Positions 16,565 through 25,838 of a stretch of DNA of 64,000 nt are shown here, in pieces. The position numbers were made by a program, and so were the translations under genes. The stretch comes from Paenibacillus sp. BK033 (GTDB lineage: Bacteria; Bacillota; Bacilli; Paenibacillales; Paenibacillaceae). The notes under the pieces were generated by a model. That model did not search any database and was not told where the DNA came from. It saw only the letters and a program-made list of their open reading frames with translations. Positions within the stretch are counted from its first letter, which is position 1; each line of letters starts with the position of its first letter. The stretch is from positions 1 through 64,000 of the forward strand of contig NZ_SLVP01000012.1 of the NCBI RefSeq assembly GCF_004345425.1, read 5' to 3'.

Positions 16565-17098
16565 CTATTCCGGCAAGTCCAGGTACGGAACAATCGCCTT
16601 CCAAGCCCCGATTCGGTCCTCCAGATTGCGCATCTTTTGCGTGGGAATCGGACTTGTCGAAGGCAATTTCAGAAGGGTAAGATGCCGCAGCGCGGGATGA
16701 TCGCGGTAATATTTGCGGTACGTATCATAAGCCTTGCTTCCATTAAAAGCAAAGCATTTCAGGCCCGGATACTTGCCTACCAAAGCCGGCAGATCGTTTG
16801 GCTCCTCATTCTTGATGTTTACGTCAAGGCTGCCCGGCCGTTCGCAGGACTTGATCACGTCAAATACGGCCATATGATGATCCTGCAAAAAAGCGAGCCG
16901 TTTCCCGTATTCCTCATCCGGTGCGCCTGCGCCAAACAAACCGTATACCATCCCCCAAAAATAATTGCGGGGGTGACCGTAGAACTGCCGGTGCTCCAGC
17001 GACTTCACGCTTGGCGCCGTACCCAGCACCAATACGCGGGCCCGCTCGTCAATGACCGGCGGGAATGAATAGATGCGCTCCGTTTGCTCTTGCTCCAT
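16565..17098 (-). CDS. DNA-deoxyinosine/uracil glycosylase-like protein (UDG superfamily)
   Basis: A 177-residue protein with the UDG-superfamily signatures LGTAPSVKSLEHRQFYGHPRNYFW (residues 25-48, given here in part as LGTAPS and YGHPRN-FW) and a C-terminal LPSTSP motif. This pattern matches the family that removes hypoxanthine (family 6, HDG), rather than Ung. It would start base excision repair of deaminated adenines. ATG at 17098 follows AGGAG by 11 nt; a GTG four codons earlier overlaps the ribosome binding site. It lies between speE and ywiB on the same strand, separated from speE by a terminator. Confidence 0.85.
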   Translation of the reverse strand: MEQEQTERIYSFPPVIDERARVLVLGTAPSVKSLEHRQFYGHPRNYFWGMVYGLFGAGAPDEEYGKRLAFLQDHHMAVFDVIKSCERPGSLDVNIKNEEPNDLPALVGKYPGLKCFAFNGSKAYDTYRKYYRDHPALRHLTLLKLPSTSPIPTQKMRNLEDRIGAWKAIVPYLDLPE

Positions 17099-17193
17099 AT
17101 ACCGTCCCACTCCTTTTTAGCTCCTGCATAGCAGCGCTTTTATCGAGAAGCCTCTATCGAGTCCTGTCATCAAAACTTACACCTTCTATTGTG

Positions 17194-17256
17194 GTAAAAA
17201 AAGAGACGCCTAATCCGGGCAGCTTAGTAAAAAGCCGCGGGAGAAGGTCGCCTCTT
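17194..17256 (-). terminator. speE terminator
   Basis: On the minus strand AAGAGGCG pairs with CGTCTCTT (one G-T pair), with an additional GC-rich inner stem, and is followed by seven T residues. It begins 23 bp past the speE stop. Confidence 0.8.
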
Positions 17257-17279
17257 CGCACGAAACGTTACTATTAAGA

Positions 17280-18107
17280 TTACTTCACGAGATCTTCGAC
17301 AAATTTAGGCAGAACGAATGCCGCTTTGTGAAGACGCGGAGTGTAATACTTCGTTGGGATTTCAGCGATCGAAGCCTCGTCCACTTCAAGCGGGTCGTAC
17401 TTCTTGCTGCCCATTGTGAAGGTCCACAGACCGCTTGGGTAGGTCGGGATGTTAGCGCCGTATACGCGGACGATCGGGAATACTTCCTTCACGTCTTTGT
17501 TTACGCTTTGGATCAGGTCGGCCTTGAACCATGGGTTGTCGGTTTGAGCCACGAAGATGCCGTCTTCCTTCAGCGCTTCGTAGATGCCTTGGTAGAAGCC
17601 GCGCGTGAACAGGTTAGCCGCAGGGCCAACCGGCTCCGTGGAGTCAACCATGATGACATCGTAAGTATTTTTATGATCATGAATATGCATGAAGCCGTCG
17701 TTTACGAGCACTTCAACGCGAGGGTTGTCCAGCTCTCCCGCGATGGTCGGCAGGTATTTTTTCGAATACTCGATAACCTTGCCGTCGATGTCAACGAGAA
17801 CGGCTTTCTTCACTTTCGGATGCTTCATAATTTCACGGATAACGCCGCCGTCACCGCCGCCTACGACAAGCACATGCTCCGGATTCGGATGCGTGAAGAG
17901 TACCGGATGGGCTACCATTTCGTGATACACGAACTCATCTTTAACCGTAGTCATGACCATACCGTCGAGAACCAGCATGGTGCCGAATTCTTCCGTTTCG
18001 ATCATATCGAGCTGTTGAAACTCAGTTTGTTCATTTACATACGTTTTTGTAATCTTCGCCGTAATGCCGAAGTTCTCGGTTTGTTTTTCCGTATACCACA
18101 ATTCCAT
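17280..18107 (-). CDS. speE: Spermidine synthase
   Basis: A 275-residue aminopropyltransferase that transfers the aminopropyl group of decarboxylated SAM to putrescine. It shows the N-terminal beta-hairpin domain, the nucleotide-binding GGGDGGVIRE motif and the DSTEP catalytic loop with the neighbouring Asp residues. Agmatinase (speB), which follows speE in B. subtilis, is absent here. It is transcribed alone and divergently from pbpG. Confidence 0.96.
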   Translation of the reverse strand: MELWYTEKQTENFGITAKITKTYVNEQTEFQQLDMIETEEFGTMLVLDGMVMTTVKDEFVYHEMVAHPVLFTHPNPEHVLVVGGGDGGVIREIMKHPKVKKAVLVDIDGKVIEYSKKYLPTIAGELDNPRVEVLVNDGFMHIHDHKNTYDVIMVDSTEPVGPAANLFTRGFYQGIYEALKEDGIFVAQTDNPWFKADLIQSVNKDVKEVFPIVRVYGANIPTYPSGLWTFTMGSKKYDPLEVDEASIAEIPTKYYTPRLHKAAFVLPKFVEDLVK

Positions 18108-18193
18108 TTCGATAAATCCCTTCTTTCCGTCAATGGTTCACCATGTATTATAGTAGTTCGGGGCGAAAAATCAACCTTTTCTGCATGCTTCCA

Positions 18194-18224
18194 TGAATAT
18201 CGGCACCCCCGTTTTTCCATACTA
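18194..18224 (+). promoter_or_regulatory. sigma-G promoter of pbpG
   Basis: TGAATA (18194-18199), an 18-bp spacer and CATACTA (18218-18224) match the sigma-G consensus almost exactly, 34 bp before the PBP start codon. Expression in the forespore is the inference. Confidence 0.82.
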
Positions 18225-18258
18225 AGGAAAAGGTCGTTCTTGCGAAGGGAGCACCACC

Positions 18259-20352
18259 ATGAAGAAGCAGCAGATCAGGCCGGGCAAGCCGCGCCGCAAA
18301 TATGCTTTTCCTATTATAACCGAACGTTTTCTTCCTCATGTTATGAGGTTCAAAAAAAGCCTGCGCTGGACCGCCGCTATTTCCGCCGTTGTCGTGCTTG
18401 GCGTTGTGTCCATGCTCCTCTATTTAAAGTTTCAATCGCTTCCGGTTACGTCGATTAGCCAATCCTCCCGCATGCTTGACCTGCAGGGGCAAGTGATCGA
18501 TACGTTCCATACCGGAGAGAATCGCAGCTCCGTACCGCTCAAAGAAATTTCCCCTTACCTGGTGGAAGCGACGCTGGCGATCGAAGACCACCGCTTCTAT
18601 GAGCATAAAGGGTTTGATATGAAGGGAATGGCCCGTGCCGTTCTGGTCAACGTGGAGACGATGTCTGCCAAGCAAGGAGCCAGCACGCTGACGCAGCAGC
18701 TCGCCCGCAACCTGTATCTCACTCATGAGAAGACCTGGCAGCGCAAGCTGAAGGAAGCCATGTATACGGTCCAGCTGGAGATGAATTATTCCAAGGACGA
18801 GATTCTGGGCCTTTATCTGAATCAGATTTATTACGGGCACGGAGCTTACGGAATTGAAGCGGCTTCCCAGCTGTATTTCAAAAAGCACGCCTCGCAATTA
18901 ACGCTTGCGGAGAGCGCGATGCTGGCCGGCATTCCGAAAGGCCCCAAATATTATTCGCCGTTTATGGATATGAAAAACGCGAAGGACCGGCAGCTGACCA
19001 TTCTGCATGCCATGACCGAATCCGGCGACATTACGCAGGAGCAGGCGGATGCCGCTTATAAGGAGGTCCTGAACTTCCAGCCGCTCGGCTCCGGCGAGCA
19101 GGCCGGCTTTGCTCCCTATTTCCGCGACTATATCCGTTACATTGCCGTCGATAAGCTGGGCATCAACGAGCAGCTATTTAATGAAGGCGGCGTCACGATT
19201 TATACGACGCTGGACTCTTCCGCGCAGCGTGCCGCGGAGGATGCCGTCAAGAACGGATTGGCCGGCAGCGGAGAGCAGCAGGCGGCGCTTGTTTCGATTG
19301 ATCCGCGCAACGGGTATATTAAAGCCATGGTCGGCGGACGCGATTACAAGACGAATCAATTCAACCGCGCGCTTGCCGAAACCCGCCAGCCCGGCTCCTC
19401 GTTTAAGCCGGTGCTTTATCTGACGGCGCTTCACAGCGGCTTTATGACGCCGGTCACAAGGTTCAAGAGCGAGCCAACGGCTTTTACGTACGATGAGGGC
19501 CGGAAAACGTATGAGCCGCATAACTATAACGACAAGTATTTCAATGAATTCATTGATATGCGCACAGCGATTGCGAGCTCGGATAACATCTACGCAGTAA
19601 ACACGATAATGACGGTGGGCGCCGACCACGTTATCGAGACGGCCCGCAAGCTGGGCATCACAAGCCCGATGAATCCGGTGCCTTCCCTGGCGCTTGGTAC
19701 CTTCCCGGTCAGTCCGCTTGAGATGGCTTCCGCATTCTCCGTTATCGCAAACGGCGGCGTAAAGGTAGAGCCTGTTGCGATCTTGCGCATCACCGATAAG
19801 AACGGACGCATTATATATGAAGCGGAGCATCACGAAGAGCAAGTTATCAATCCGGCAGAAGCCTACGTGATGACCAGTCTAATGGAAAGCGTGTTCGAGG
19901 GCGGCGGTACCGCTAACCGGGTTTCTTCCATTATTAAGAGACCGGTTGCCGGCAAGACCGGAACGACCTCGACGGATGCCTGGCTCGTGGGCTATACGCC
20001 GGAGCTGGCGACCGCCGTCTGGGTAGGCTATGACAAGAACCGCAAGCTGACCGTAACCGAAGCGCACCGCGCGGCTCCGATCTTCGCCCAGTTCACCGAG
20101 CAAGCGCTATCTGCCATTCCGCCTAAAATCTTTCCGATTCCGGACGGCGTCGTTAACGTATATGTCGACCCGACGAGCGGCAAGCTAGCAGCAGCCACCT
20201 GCGCGAACAAACGCCTTGAGTCTTTTGTGGCAGGCACGGAGCCTACGGAGGTGTGCGGCGGACCTGCGGCAAAAGATGCACCCGCCGACAATGCGGCCAA
20301 GGATAACAGCCGATCCTGGTGGAATGACCTGAAGCGCTGGTGGAAGAATTAG
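18259..20352 (+). CDS. pbpG: Class A penicillin-binding protein, PbpG type
   Basis: A 697-residue bifunctional peptidoglycan synthase: one membrane segment (about 37-56), a GT51 glycosyltransferase domain with the catalytic Glu of EDHRFYEHKG (E109) and TQQLARNL, and a transpeptidase with S380-x-x-K383, S441-D-N and K566-T-G. The C-terminus is Ala/Asp-rich and ends in Trp-rich WWNDLKRWWKN. B. subtilis pbpG is also beside speE and is made in the forespore under sigma-F/G; the sigma-G promoter here supports the same role in spore germ-cell-wall synthesis. Start ATG with AAGGGAGC upstream. Confidence 0.92.
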   Translation: MKKQQIRPGKPRRKYAFPIITERFLPHVMRFKKSLRWTAAISAVVVLGVVSMLLYLKFQSLPVTSISQSSRMLDLQGQVIDTFHTGENRSSVPLKEISPYLVEATLAIEDHRFYEHKGFDMKGMARAVLVNVETMSAKQGASTLTQQLARNLYLTHEKTWQRKLKEAMYTVQLEMNYSKDEILGLYLNQIYYGHGAYGIEAASQLYFKKHASQLTLAESAMLAGIPKGPKYYSPFMDMKNAKDRQLTILHAMTESGDITQEQADAAYKEVLNFQPLGSGEQAGFAPYFRDYIRYIAVDKLGINEQLFNEGGVTIYTTLDSSAQRAAEDAVKNGLAGSGEQQAALVSIDPRNGYIKAMVGGRDYKTNQFNRALAETRQPGSSFKPVLYLTALHSGFMTPVTRFKSEPTAFTYDEGRKTYEPHNYNDKYFNEFIDMRTAIASSDNIYAVNTIMTVGADHVIETARKLGITSPMNPVPSLALGTFPVSPLEMASAFSVIANGGVKVEPVAILRITDKNGRIIYEAEHHEEQVINPAEAYVMTSLMESVFEGGGTANRVSSIIKRPVAGKTGTTSTDAWLVGYTPELATAVWVGYDKNRKLTVTEAHRAAPIFAQFTEQALSAIPPKIFPIPDGVVNVYVDPTSGKLAAATCANKRLESFVAGTEPTEVCGGPAAKDAPADNAAKDNSRSWWNDLKRWWKN

Positions 20353-20404
20353 CATCCTTTGGGACTAAAATTTGTCCGAAATATGATCAAAAAGTGAAAT
20401 TTCT

Positions 20405-20434
20405 TTGAACAAACGCCATATACTGTGGTATAGT
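20405..20434 (+). promoter_or_regulatory. sigma-A promoter of the small membrane protein gene
   Basis: TTGAAC (20405-20410), 18 bp, TATAGT (20429-20434), 45 bp before the start codon at 20480. Confidence 0.75.
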
Positions 20435-20479
20435 AGAACCAAGAAGTAAGCACTTACAAACTTTATGGGAGTGTTTCAG

Positions 20480-20788
20480 ATGGCTACGAAAACTGCAACG
20501 GTAAGCACTGTAAAGACGGATTCGGAAGTAACAGCTGCAAGCGTGAAACGTCTCGTTACTTTAATGACTATATTCGCATGGACCTGTTTGACAGTAGGCG
20601 TGTTGTTATGCCTAATCAAAATCAGCCACTTTAGCGATAAAAATACAACTCTGATGGTTGGCGTCGGTTGCCTTGTGGGCAGCGTGTTTATTTACACGAT
20701 CGGCACAGCTATCGGTCTGGTCCATGCAAGAATCCATCAGGCAAAAGAAGACGAGCAAAACGACGATCATTCCAATCCTATCTTGTGA
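20480..20788 (+). CDS. Small two-transmembrane protein of unknown function
   Basis: A 102-residue protein with a Thr/Val/Lys-rich cytoplasmic N-terminus, two hydrophobic segments (roughly residues 29-48 and 58-81) and a charged C-terminus (HQAKEDEQNDDHSNP). I do not recognise a family. The ATG at 20480 has GGGAG 9 nt upstream and was preferred to the longer frame. It has its own promoter and terminator just before qoxABCD, so a link with respiration is only positional. Confidence 0.7.
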   Translation: MATKTATVSTVKTDSEVTAASVKRLVTLMTIFAWTCLTVGVLLCLIKISHFSDKNTTLMVGVGCLVGSVFIYTIGTAIGLVHARIHQAKEDEQNDDHSNPIL

Positions 20789-20811
20789 AGTTAAATCCGC
20801 TTTGAAAAGAG

Positions 20812-20848
20812 CCGCCTTTTCGTCAGTAGTGACGGGAGGCGGTTTTTT
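20812..20848 (+). terminator. terminator after the small membrane protein gene
   Basis: CCGCC...GGCGG with inner CGTCA/TGACG, followed by six T residues. Confidence 0.88.
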
Positions 20849-21010
20849 GTGTTTTATTTCCAAGGAAAAAAGGTACAGTTGTCAATATAGTGAACTTTCT
20901 TTTACAGAAAAAAGACGAATTGTTGTCGTAATTGTTAAGCCAGCAGTTATTTTAAGCGACTTCTGCTAATCTTAATGACAAGAAGCAATCTTGAGGAGTT
21001 GAAACAAATC

Positions 21011-21964
21011 ATGAGAAAGTACATTCGCTTTCTGGTTCCGTTGATGATTATGCTGATAGCCGTGATGCTGTCCGGTTGCAGCGACCAATACGTCGTCCTC
21101 GATCCTAAGGGGCCGATCGGCGAATCGCAAAAAGATCTCATCTGGATCACTGTCTGGCTGTGTGCGATCATTCTCGTTCCGGTCCTGATCCTGACTGCGA
21201 TTATCGTATGGCGTTACCGCGATAAGAAAGACAACAAAGCCGGCTACCAGCCTAACTGGGAGCACAGCACAAAGCTGGAGACGATTTGGTGGGCGATTCC
21301 AATCATCATCATCGCTATTCTCGCGACGGTGACGATTAAATACACGTATGATCTCGAACCTAGCAAACCGCTTGAATCTGCTAAGCAGCCGATCACAATT
21401 GAAGCTACTTCGCTTGATTGGAAATGGCTTTTCACTTATCCGGATGAAGGCATTTCTACCGTTAACTATCTTCAAATTCCGGAGGATACGCCGATTCGCT
21501 TCCGCGTAACGGCGGACCAAGCGATGAACTCCTTCTGGATTCCGCAGCTTGGCGGCCAGATTTACGCGATGAGCGGCATGGCTATGACCTTATACCTGCA
21601 AGCCGACGAGGTTGGCGACTTCCTTGGCATGGGTGCAAACTTCACGGGCGAGCAATTCGCGAAAATGACGTTTAACGTTAAATCGACTTCGGATGCCGAT
21701 TATCATGCTTGGGTAGACAGCGTGAAGCAAACGGCGCCTGCTCTTACGGAGGAGGGCTTCAAAGAGCTTAAACAGCCGGGCTCGGCCGATCAGCAGGCCT
21801 TCTCGGCATTCCCTAAAGGCCTGTTCGATCAAGTCGTTATGCAATACGTTGGCCCGAACGGTATCGATGCTCCAAACTCCGGCCAGAAATCCAAGCCTGT
21901 TCATGATGCGGAGGGTGGACACGACACAGAGTCGTCCACCACTTCTGATGAAGCTAAATCATAA
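21011..21964 (+). CDS. qoxA: Cytochrome aa3 quinol oxidase subunit II
   Basis: A 317-residue lipoprotein: signal segment with lipobox LSGC, then two membrane helices and a C-terminal cupredoxin domain. The Cu-A ligands (Cys pair and His) of cytochrome c oxidases are missing: no Cys occurs in the cupredoxin part, while the QoxA-type stretch NSFWIPQLGGQIYAMSGM is present. It therefore takes electrons from menaquinol, not cytochrome c. The C-terminal tail is acidic and His/Ser-rich. Start ATG at 21011 with GAGGAG 12 nt upstream; an ATG 12 codons earlier has no ribosome binding site. First gene of qoxABCD. Confidence 0.94.
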   Translation: MRKYIRFLVPLMIMLIAVMLSGCSDQYVVLDPKGPIGESQKDLIWITVWLCAIILVPVLILTAIIVWRYRDKKDNKAGYQPNWEHSTKLETIWWAIPIIIIAILATVTIKYTYDLEPSKPLESAKQPITIEATSLDWKWLFTYPDEGISTVNYLQIPEDTPIRFRVTADQAMNSFWIPQLGGQIYAMSGMAMTLYLQADEVGDFLGMGANFTGEQFAKMTFNVKSTSDADYHAWVDSVKQTAPALTEEGFKELKQPGSADQQAFSAFPKGLFDQVVMQYVGPNGIDAPNSGQKSKPVHDAEGGHDTESSTTSDEAKS

Positions 21965-21985
21965 TGTAAGGAAAGGAGATGCACT

Positions 21986-23962
21986 ATGCTTAAAGAATTT
22001 TGGGATTTCCTGATGAATGACTTTTTCATCACCGGCGATCCGCTTATCCTGGGTGCCCAGGTTTCCATCGGTCTTTCCATGGTAGCGATCGTCATTGCTC
22101 TGACTTACTTTAAAAAATGGCGCTGGTTGTGGACCGAATGGCTGACAACCGTCGATCATAAAAAAATCGGCATCATGTACGTTATCGCAGCGCTTCTCAT
22201 GCTGTTCCGCGGAGGCGTCGACGCCCTTCTGATTCGTACGCAGCTAGCCGTACCGCAATTAGAGTTCCTGCATGCAGGGCACTATAATGCGATCTTTACC
22301 ACCCACGGCGTTATCATGATCTTGTTCATGGCGATGCCTCTCATGTTCGGTCTGTTCAACATCGTCGTGCCGCTCCAGATTGGCGCGCGCGACGTAGCGT
22401 TCCCTTACCTGAACTCCCTCAGCTTCTGGCTCTTCTTCTTTGGCGCCATGCTGTTTAACGTATCGTTCGTTATCGGGGGTTCGCCTGACGCAGGCTGGCT
22501 GGCGTATCCGCCGCTGTCCGAGCTGTCCGGCAGTCCCGGTCTCGGCCAGGACTTCTATATTTGGGGTATTCAGATCTCCGGTATCGGTTCCCTTGCTTCC
22601 GGTATCAACTTCGTTGTTACGATTCTGAAGATGCGTGCGCCGGGCATGAAGCTGATGCAAATGCCGATGTTCACCTGGTCCGTATTGTCGTCTTCCATTA
22701 CGATCATGTTCGCATTCCCGATTCTGACCGTGACGTTGTTCCTTCTGTTCATCGACCGTTACTTGGGCGCTCACTTCTTCACGCTTGACGGCGGGGGCAA
22801 CCCGATGATGTACGTCAACTTGATATGGATGTGGGGTCACCCGGAAGTATATATCGTTATATTGCCGGCCTTCGGGGTATTCTCGGATGTCGTATCTACC
22901 TTCTCGAAGAAAAAACTGTTCGGCTACAAATCCATGGTATTCGCTCTTATGTCGATCAGCTTCTTCTCGTTCTTTACCTGGCTTCACCACTTCTTCACCA
23001 TGGGCTCCGGCGCCGACGTCAATGCGTTCTTCGCGGTTACGACGATGCTGATTGCGATTCCTACCGGTGTAAAAGTGTTCAACTGGCTGTTTACGATGTT
23101 CCGAGGAAGGATCACCTTCAGCCAGCCGATGCTTTGGACCATTGCCTTTATTCCGTGTTTCGTCGTCGGCGGCATGACGGGGGTTATGCTCTCGGTTGCG
23201 CCTGCTGACTTCCAGTTCCATAACAGCTACTTCCTGATTGCGCACTTCCACCAAGTGCTCATCGGCGGCGTTGTATTTGGTTACTTCGCTGGCCTGTATT
23301 ACTGGTGGCCAAAAATGTTCGGCTTCAAGCTGCATGACGGCCTTGGCAAATGGGCATTCTGGCTGTGGAATATCGGTTTCTATGTCTGCTTCATGCCGCA
23401 ATACGCGCTTGGTCTGATGGGTATGACACGCCGTTTCAACGAATACAACTTCGACCTTGGCTGGCAGCCGCTTAACATCGTTTCGACGGTGGGCGCCTTC
23501 ATCATGGGTCTGGGCTTTATTTTCCAAGTGTGGCAGATCGCGCACAGCATCAAGTTCCTGAAGAAAGAAAAATCCGGAGACGCATGGGGCGAAGGCCGTA
23601 CGCTCGAATGGTCGATTCCATCGCCGGCTCCTATGTACAACTTCGCGCATCTTCCTGAGGTTTCGAGCTCGGATGAATGGTGGGAAGAGAAACAGCGCCG
23701 TGCGAAAGGCATTCAGCCTAAAGCGCCTGGTCCGCTGGAACCGATTCATATGCCGAAAAACTCGGGTATTCCGTTCATTATGTCTGTGTTCTTCTTCATC
23801 GCCGGCTTTGGCTTTGTATGGCACTGGACTTGGATGATCGTTCCTGGCCTGATCGGCGTTGCTTGCTGCCTGTTCGCCCGTTCCTTCGATTACGACCCGG
23901 ATTACTACATTCCGGTTGACGAGATTGAGCGTACGGAAGCAGCATTAAAGGGGGTACGGTAA
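21986..23962 (+). CDS. qoxB: Cytochrome aa3 quinol oxidase subunit I
   Basis: A 658-residue haem-copper oxidase subunit with about 14 membrane helices. The low-spin and high-spin haem and Cu-B ligands are seen as the His of FTTHGVIMI, the HPEVY motif with its cross-linked Tyr, the tandem His of WLHHFF and the pair in LIAHFHQV. It reduces oxygen to water and pumps protons. AAAGGAGATG precedes its ATG, 21 bp after qoxA; the stop codon abuts the qoxC start. Confidence 0.97.
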   Translation: MLKEFWDFLMNDFFITGDPLILGAQVSIGLSMVAIVIALTYFKKWRWLWTEWLTTVDHKKIGIMYVIAALLMLFRGGVDALLIRTQLAVPQLEFLHAGHYNAIFTTHGVIMILFMAMPLMFGLFNIVVPLQIGARDVAFPYLNSLSFWLFFFGAMLFNVSFVIGGSPDAGWLAYPPLSELSGSPGLGQDFYIWGIQISGIGSLASGINFVVTILKMRAPGMKLMQMPMFTWSVLSSSITIMFAFPILTVTLFLLFIDRYLGAHFFTLDGGGNPMMYVNLIWMWGHPEVYIVILPAFGVFSDVVSTFSKKKLFGYKSMVFALMSISFFSFFTWLHHFFTMGSGADVNAFFAVTTMLIAIPTGVKVFNWLFTMFRGRITFSQPMLWTIAFIPCFVVGGMTGVMLSVAPADFQFHNSYFLIAHFHQVLIGGVVFGYFAGLYYWWPKMFGFKLHDGLGKWAFWLWNIGFYVCFMPQYALGLMGMTRRFNEYNFDLGWQPLNIVSTVGAFIMGLGFIFQVWQIAHSIKFLKKEKSGDAWGEGRTLEWSIPSPAPMYNFAHLPEVSSSDEWWEEKQRRAKGIQPKAPGPLEPIHMPKNSGIPFIMSVFFFIAGFGFVWHWTWMIVPGLIGVACCLFARSFDYDPDYYIPVDEIERTEAALKGVR

Positions 23963-24589
23963 ATGGCACACACAGTGACGCCTCATGGCGGCCATGGTCA
24001 TAACGATCACGGCCACCATGATGATCATCACGATCATGAATCGATTAAGGTTCTTGGCTTCTGGATGTTTCTTATAACCGACGTTATCTTGTTCGGTACG
24101 CTGTTCGCGACGTTCTCCGTCCTGCACAACAGCACAAACGGCGGTCCTACGCCGCATGAGATGTTCGAAATGCCAGGCGTAATCGCCGAAACGTTTATCT
24201 TGTTAACATCCAGCTTTACGAGCGGTATCGCTGTTCTTCAAATGCACAAAGGCAACAAAAAAGGCCTGATCGGCTGGCTGATCGTTACGGCCCTGCTCGG
24301 CGCATCGTTTATTTTCCTTGAAGTATCCGAGTTTATCAAAATGGTTGACGAAGGCGTTACGATCGGAACAAGCGGTTACTGGTCGGCATTCTTCACCTTG
24401 GTAGGAACCCACGGACTTCACGTTTCGGTCGGTCTTTGCTGGATGGTTGGCCTGATGATTCAGATCGGCAAACGCGGTATCAATTCGGTTACCAAACGCA
24501 AAGTTACCATCGTAAGCTTGTATTGGCACTTTCTTGACGTGGTGTGGATCTTCGTCCTCACGGTCGTTTACTTGATGGGGGTGATGTAA
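23963..24589 (+). CDS. qoxC: Cytochrome aa3 quinol oxidase subunit III
   Basis: A 208-residue subunit III with five membrane helices (LGFWMFLITDVILFG, ETFILLTSSF, the GTHGLHVSVGL region). The N-terminus is very rich in His and Asp between residues 8 and 28 (HGGHGHNDHGHHDDHHDH), more than in B. subtilis QoxC. Subunit III stabilises the oxidase and the proton uptake path. There is no gap to qoxB. Confidence 0.94.
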   Translation: MAHTVTPHGGHGHNDHGHHDDHHDHESIKVLGFWMFLITDVILFGTLFATFSVLHNSTNGGPTPHEMFEMPGVIAETFILLTSSFTSGIAVLQMHKGNKKGLIGWLIVTALLGASFIFLEVSEFIKMVDEGVTIGTSGYWSAFFTLVGTHGLHVSVGLCWMVGLMIQIGKRGINSVTKRKVTIVSLYWHFLDVVWIFVLTVVYLMGVM

Positions 24590-24590
24590 G

Positions 24591-24923
24591 ATGGCGGGCC
24601 CTAACACGCATGGACACGGGCATGACGAGCATGAATCCCATGGCTCGATGAAATCCTATGTCATTGGTTTCGTTATTTCCATTGTCCTTACGATTCTGCC
24701 GCTTGTTGTCGTATTGAACGATATGATGGACAAAACGCCAACCTTGATCTTTATTCTGATCATGGCGGTGCTGCAGTTCGTCGTTCAGCTCTTCTTCTTC
24801 ATGCATCTTCGCGAGGAGAAGAAGCCGCGCTACAACGTCATGGCGCTTATCTTCGGCCTTGTCATCCTGGTCACGATCATTGCCGGATCGATCTGGATTA
24901 TGGCTTACAATACGGTAGGATAA
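24591..24923 (+). CDS. qoxD: Cytochrome aa3 quinol oxidase subunit IV
   Basis: A 110-residue protein with three membrane helices and the family stretch VLQFVVQLFFFMHLREE. Like QoxC it begins with a His-rich segment (HGHGHDEHESHG). It assists assembly of the oxidase. It starts 1 bp after qoxC, and the operon ends in the terminator just downstream. Confidence 0.93.
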   Translation: MAGPNTHGHGHDEHESHGSMKSYVIGFVISIVLTILPLVVVLNDMMDKTPTLIFILIMAVLQFVVQLFFFMHLREEKKPRYNVMALIFGLVILVTIIAGSIWIMAYNTVG

Positions 24924-24928
24924 AAAAT

Positions 24929-24974
24929 AAGAAGCCCTGGTCTTCTCCTTCGAGAAGCGCCCGGGCTTCTTTTC
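24929..24974 (+). terminator. qoxABCD terminator
   Basis: AAGAAGCCC/GGGCTTCTT with an inner TTCTC/GAGAA stem, followed by TTT. Confidence 0.88.
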
Positions 24975-25035
24975 AAACTATAAGAAGCACAAGGTTTTAT
25001 ACGCTGCTGCATCTTCGAAAGATGGCGCAGCCGTT

Positions 25036-25064
25036 TTCACATGTTCTCACCGCTATGGTATGAT
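25036..25064 (+). promoter_or_regulatory. promoter of the lipoprotein cyclophilin gene
   Basis: TTCACA (25036-25041), 17 bp, TATGAT (25059-25064), 47 bp before the ATG. Confidence 0.65.
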
Positions 25065-25111
25065 TACGTGTAGAACGATAGGACAATACCCTCAGAGGAG
25101 GCATTTTAACG

Positions 25112-25837
25112 ATGTTTAAACGCAATATGCGATTGCCGGTGCTTGCATTGCTTACGGCAGCGCTGCTGCTCGTCATTGCCGGCTGCGGCGGCGGCAGCAA
25201 GACCAGCTCGAACGATAACGGCACAAGCGGCTCCGGAACGGCTAACGCAACGGCAACTCCGGAAGCGACCGATCCGCCTCAGCCGGACAAGCTGCTCGGT
25301 TCCGACAAGCATCCGGTCGTAACGGTCGAGATGGATAACGGAAAGACCTTCAAGGTTGAGCTGTACCCGGAGATTGCTCCAAATACCGTCAACAACTTCG
25401 TATCGCTTGTGAAAAAAGGCTTCTATGACGGCACGATCTTCCATCGCGTCATTCCCGGCTTTATGATTCAAGGCGGCGATCCTGAGGGCTCGGGCATGGG
25501 CGGTCCAGGCTACTCCATCAAGGGAGAGTTCATGAGCAACGGCTTCCAGAACGATCTGCTGCATACGCGCGGCGTGATCTCCATGGCGCGCTCCGGCGAT
25601 CCCGATTCCGCAGGCTCCCAGTTCTTCGTCATGGTTGCGGATGCACCGTCGCTCGACGGCGATTACGCGGCATTCGGCAAAGTGGTTGAAGGCATGGATA
25701 CCGTTGACGAAATCGTTAATCAGGAAACCGAGAAGACGGGTGAAGGCTCCCGTCCGGTTAAGCCGATGGCGATTAAAAAAGCAACGGTCGATACAAAAGG
25801 CATGACCTTTGCCGAGCCTGAAAAGGTCAATAAATGA
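25112..25837 (+). CDS. Cyclophilin-type peptidyl-prolyl isomerase, lipoprotein
   Basis: A 241-residue protein: signal peptide with lipobox IAGC (Cys about residue 29), a Gly/Ser/Thr/Asn-rich linker, and a cyclophilin domain from about residue 65 (FHRVIPGFMIQGGDPEGSGMGGPGY, MARSGDPDSAGSQFFV). It would help exported proteins fold at the outer face of the membrane. GAGGAGGC precedes the ATG. The gene has its own promoter and terminator and is not part of the qox operon. Confidence 0.93.
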   Translation: MFKRNMRLPVLALLTAALLLVIAGCGGGSKTSSNDNGTSGSGTANATATPEATDPPQPDKLLGSDKHPVVTVEMDNGKTFKVELYPEIAPNTVNNFVSLVKKGFYDGTIFHRVIPGFMIQGGDPEGSGMGGPGYSIKGEFMSNGFQNDLLHTRGVISMARSGDPDSAGSQFFVMVADAPSLDGDYAAFGKVVEGMDTVDEIVNQETEKTGEGSRPVKPMAIKKATVDTKGMTFAEPEKVNK

Positions 25838-25838
25838 G

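Noticed and set aside
22259..23824. 521-codon open frame opposite qoxB
   Set aside because: Antisense to the complete oxidase subunit I; the product is dominated by Arg/His/Glu and has no recognisable domain.
21011..24923. Reading the oxidase operon as cytochrome c oxidase (ctaCDEF)
   Set aside because: Subunit II has no Cu-A cysteines and carries the QoxA-type lipobox and sequence; there is no cytochrome c domain.
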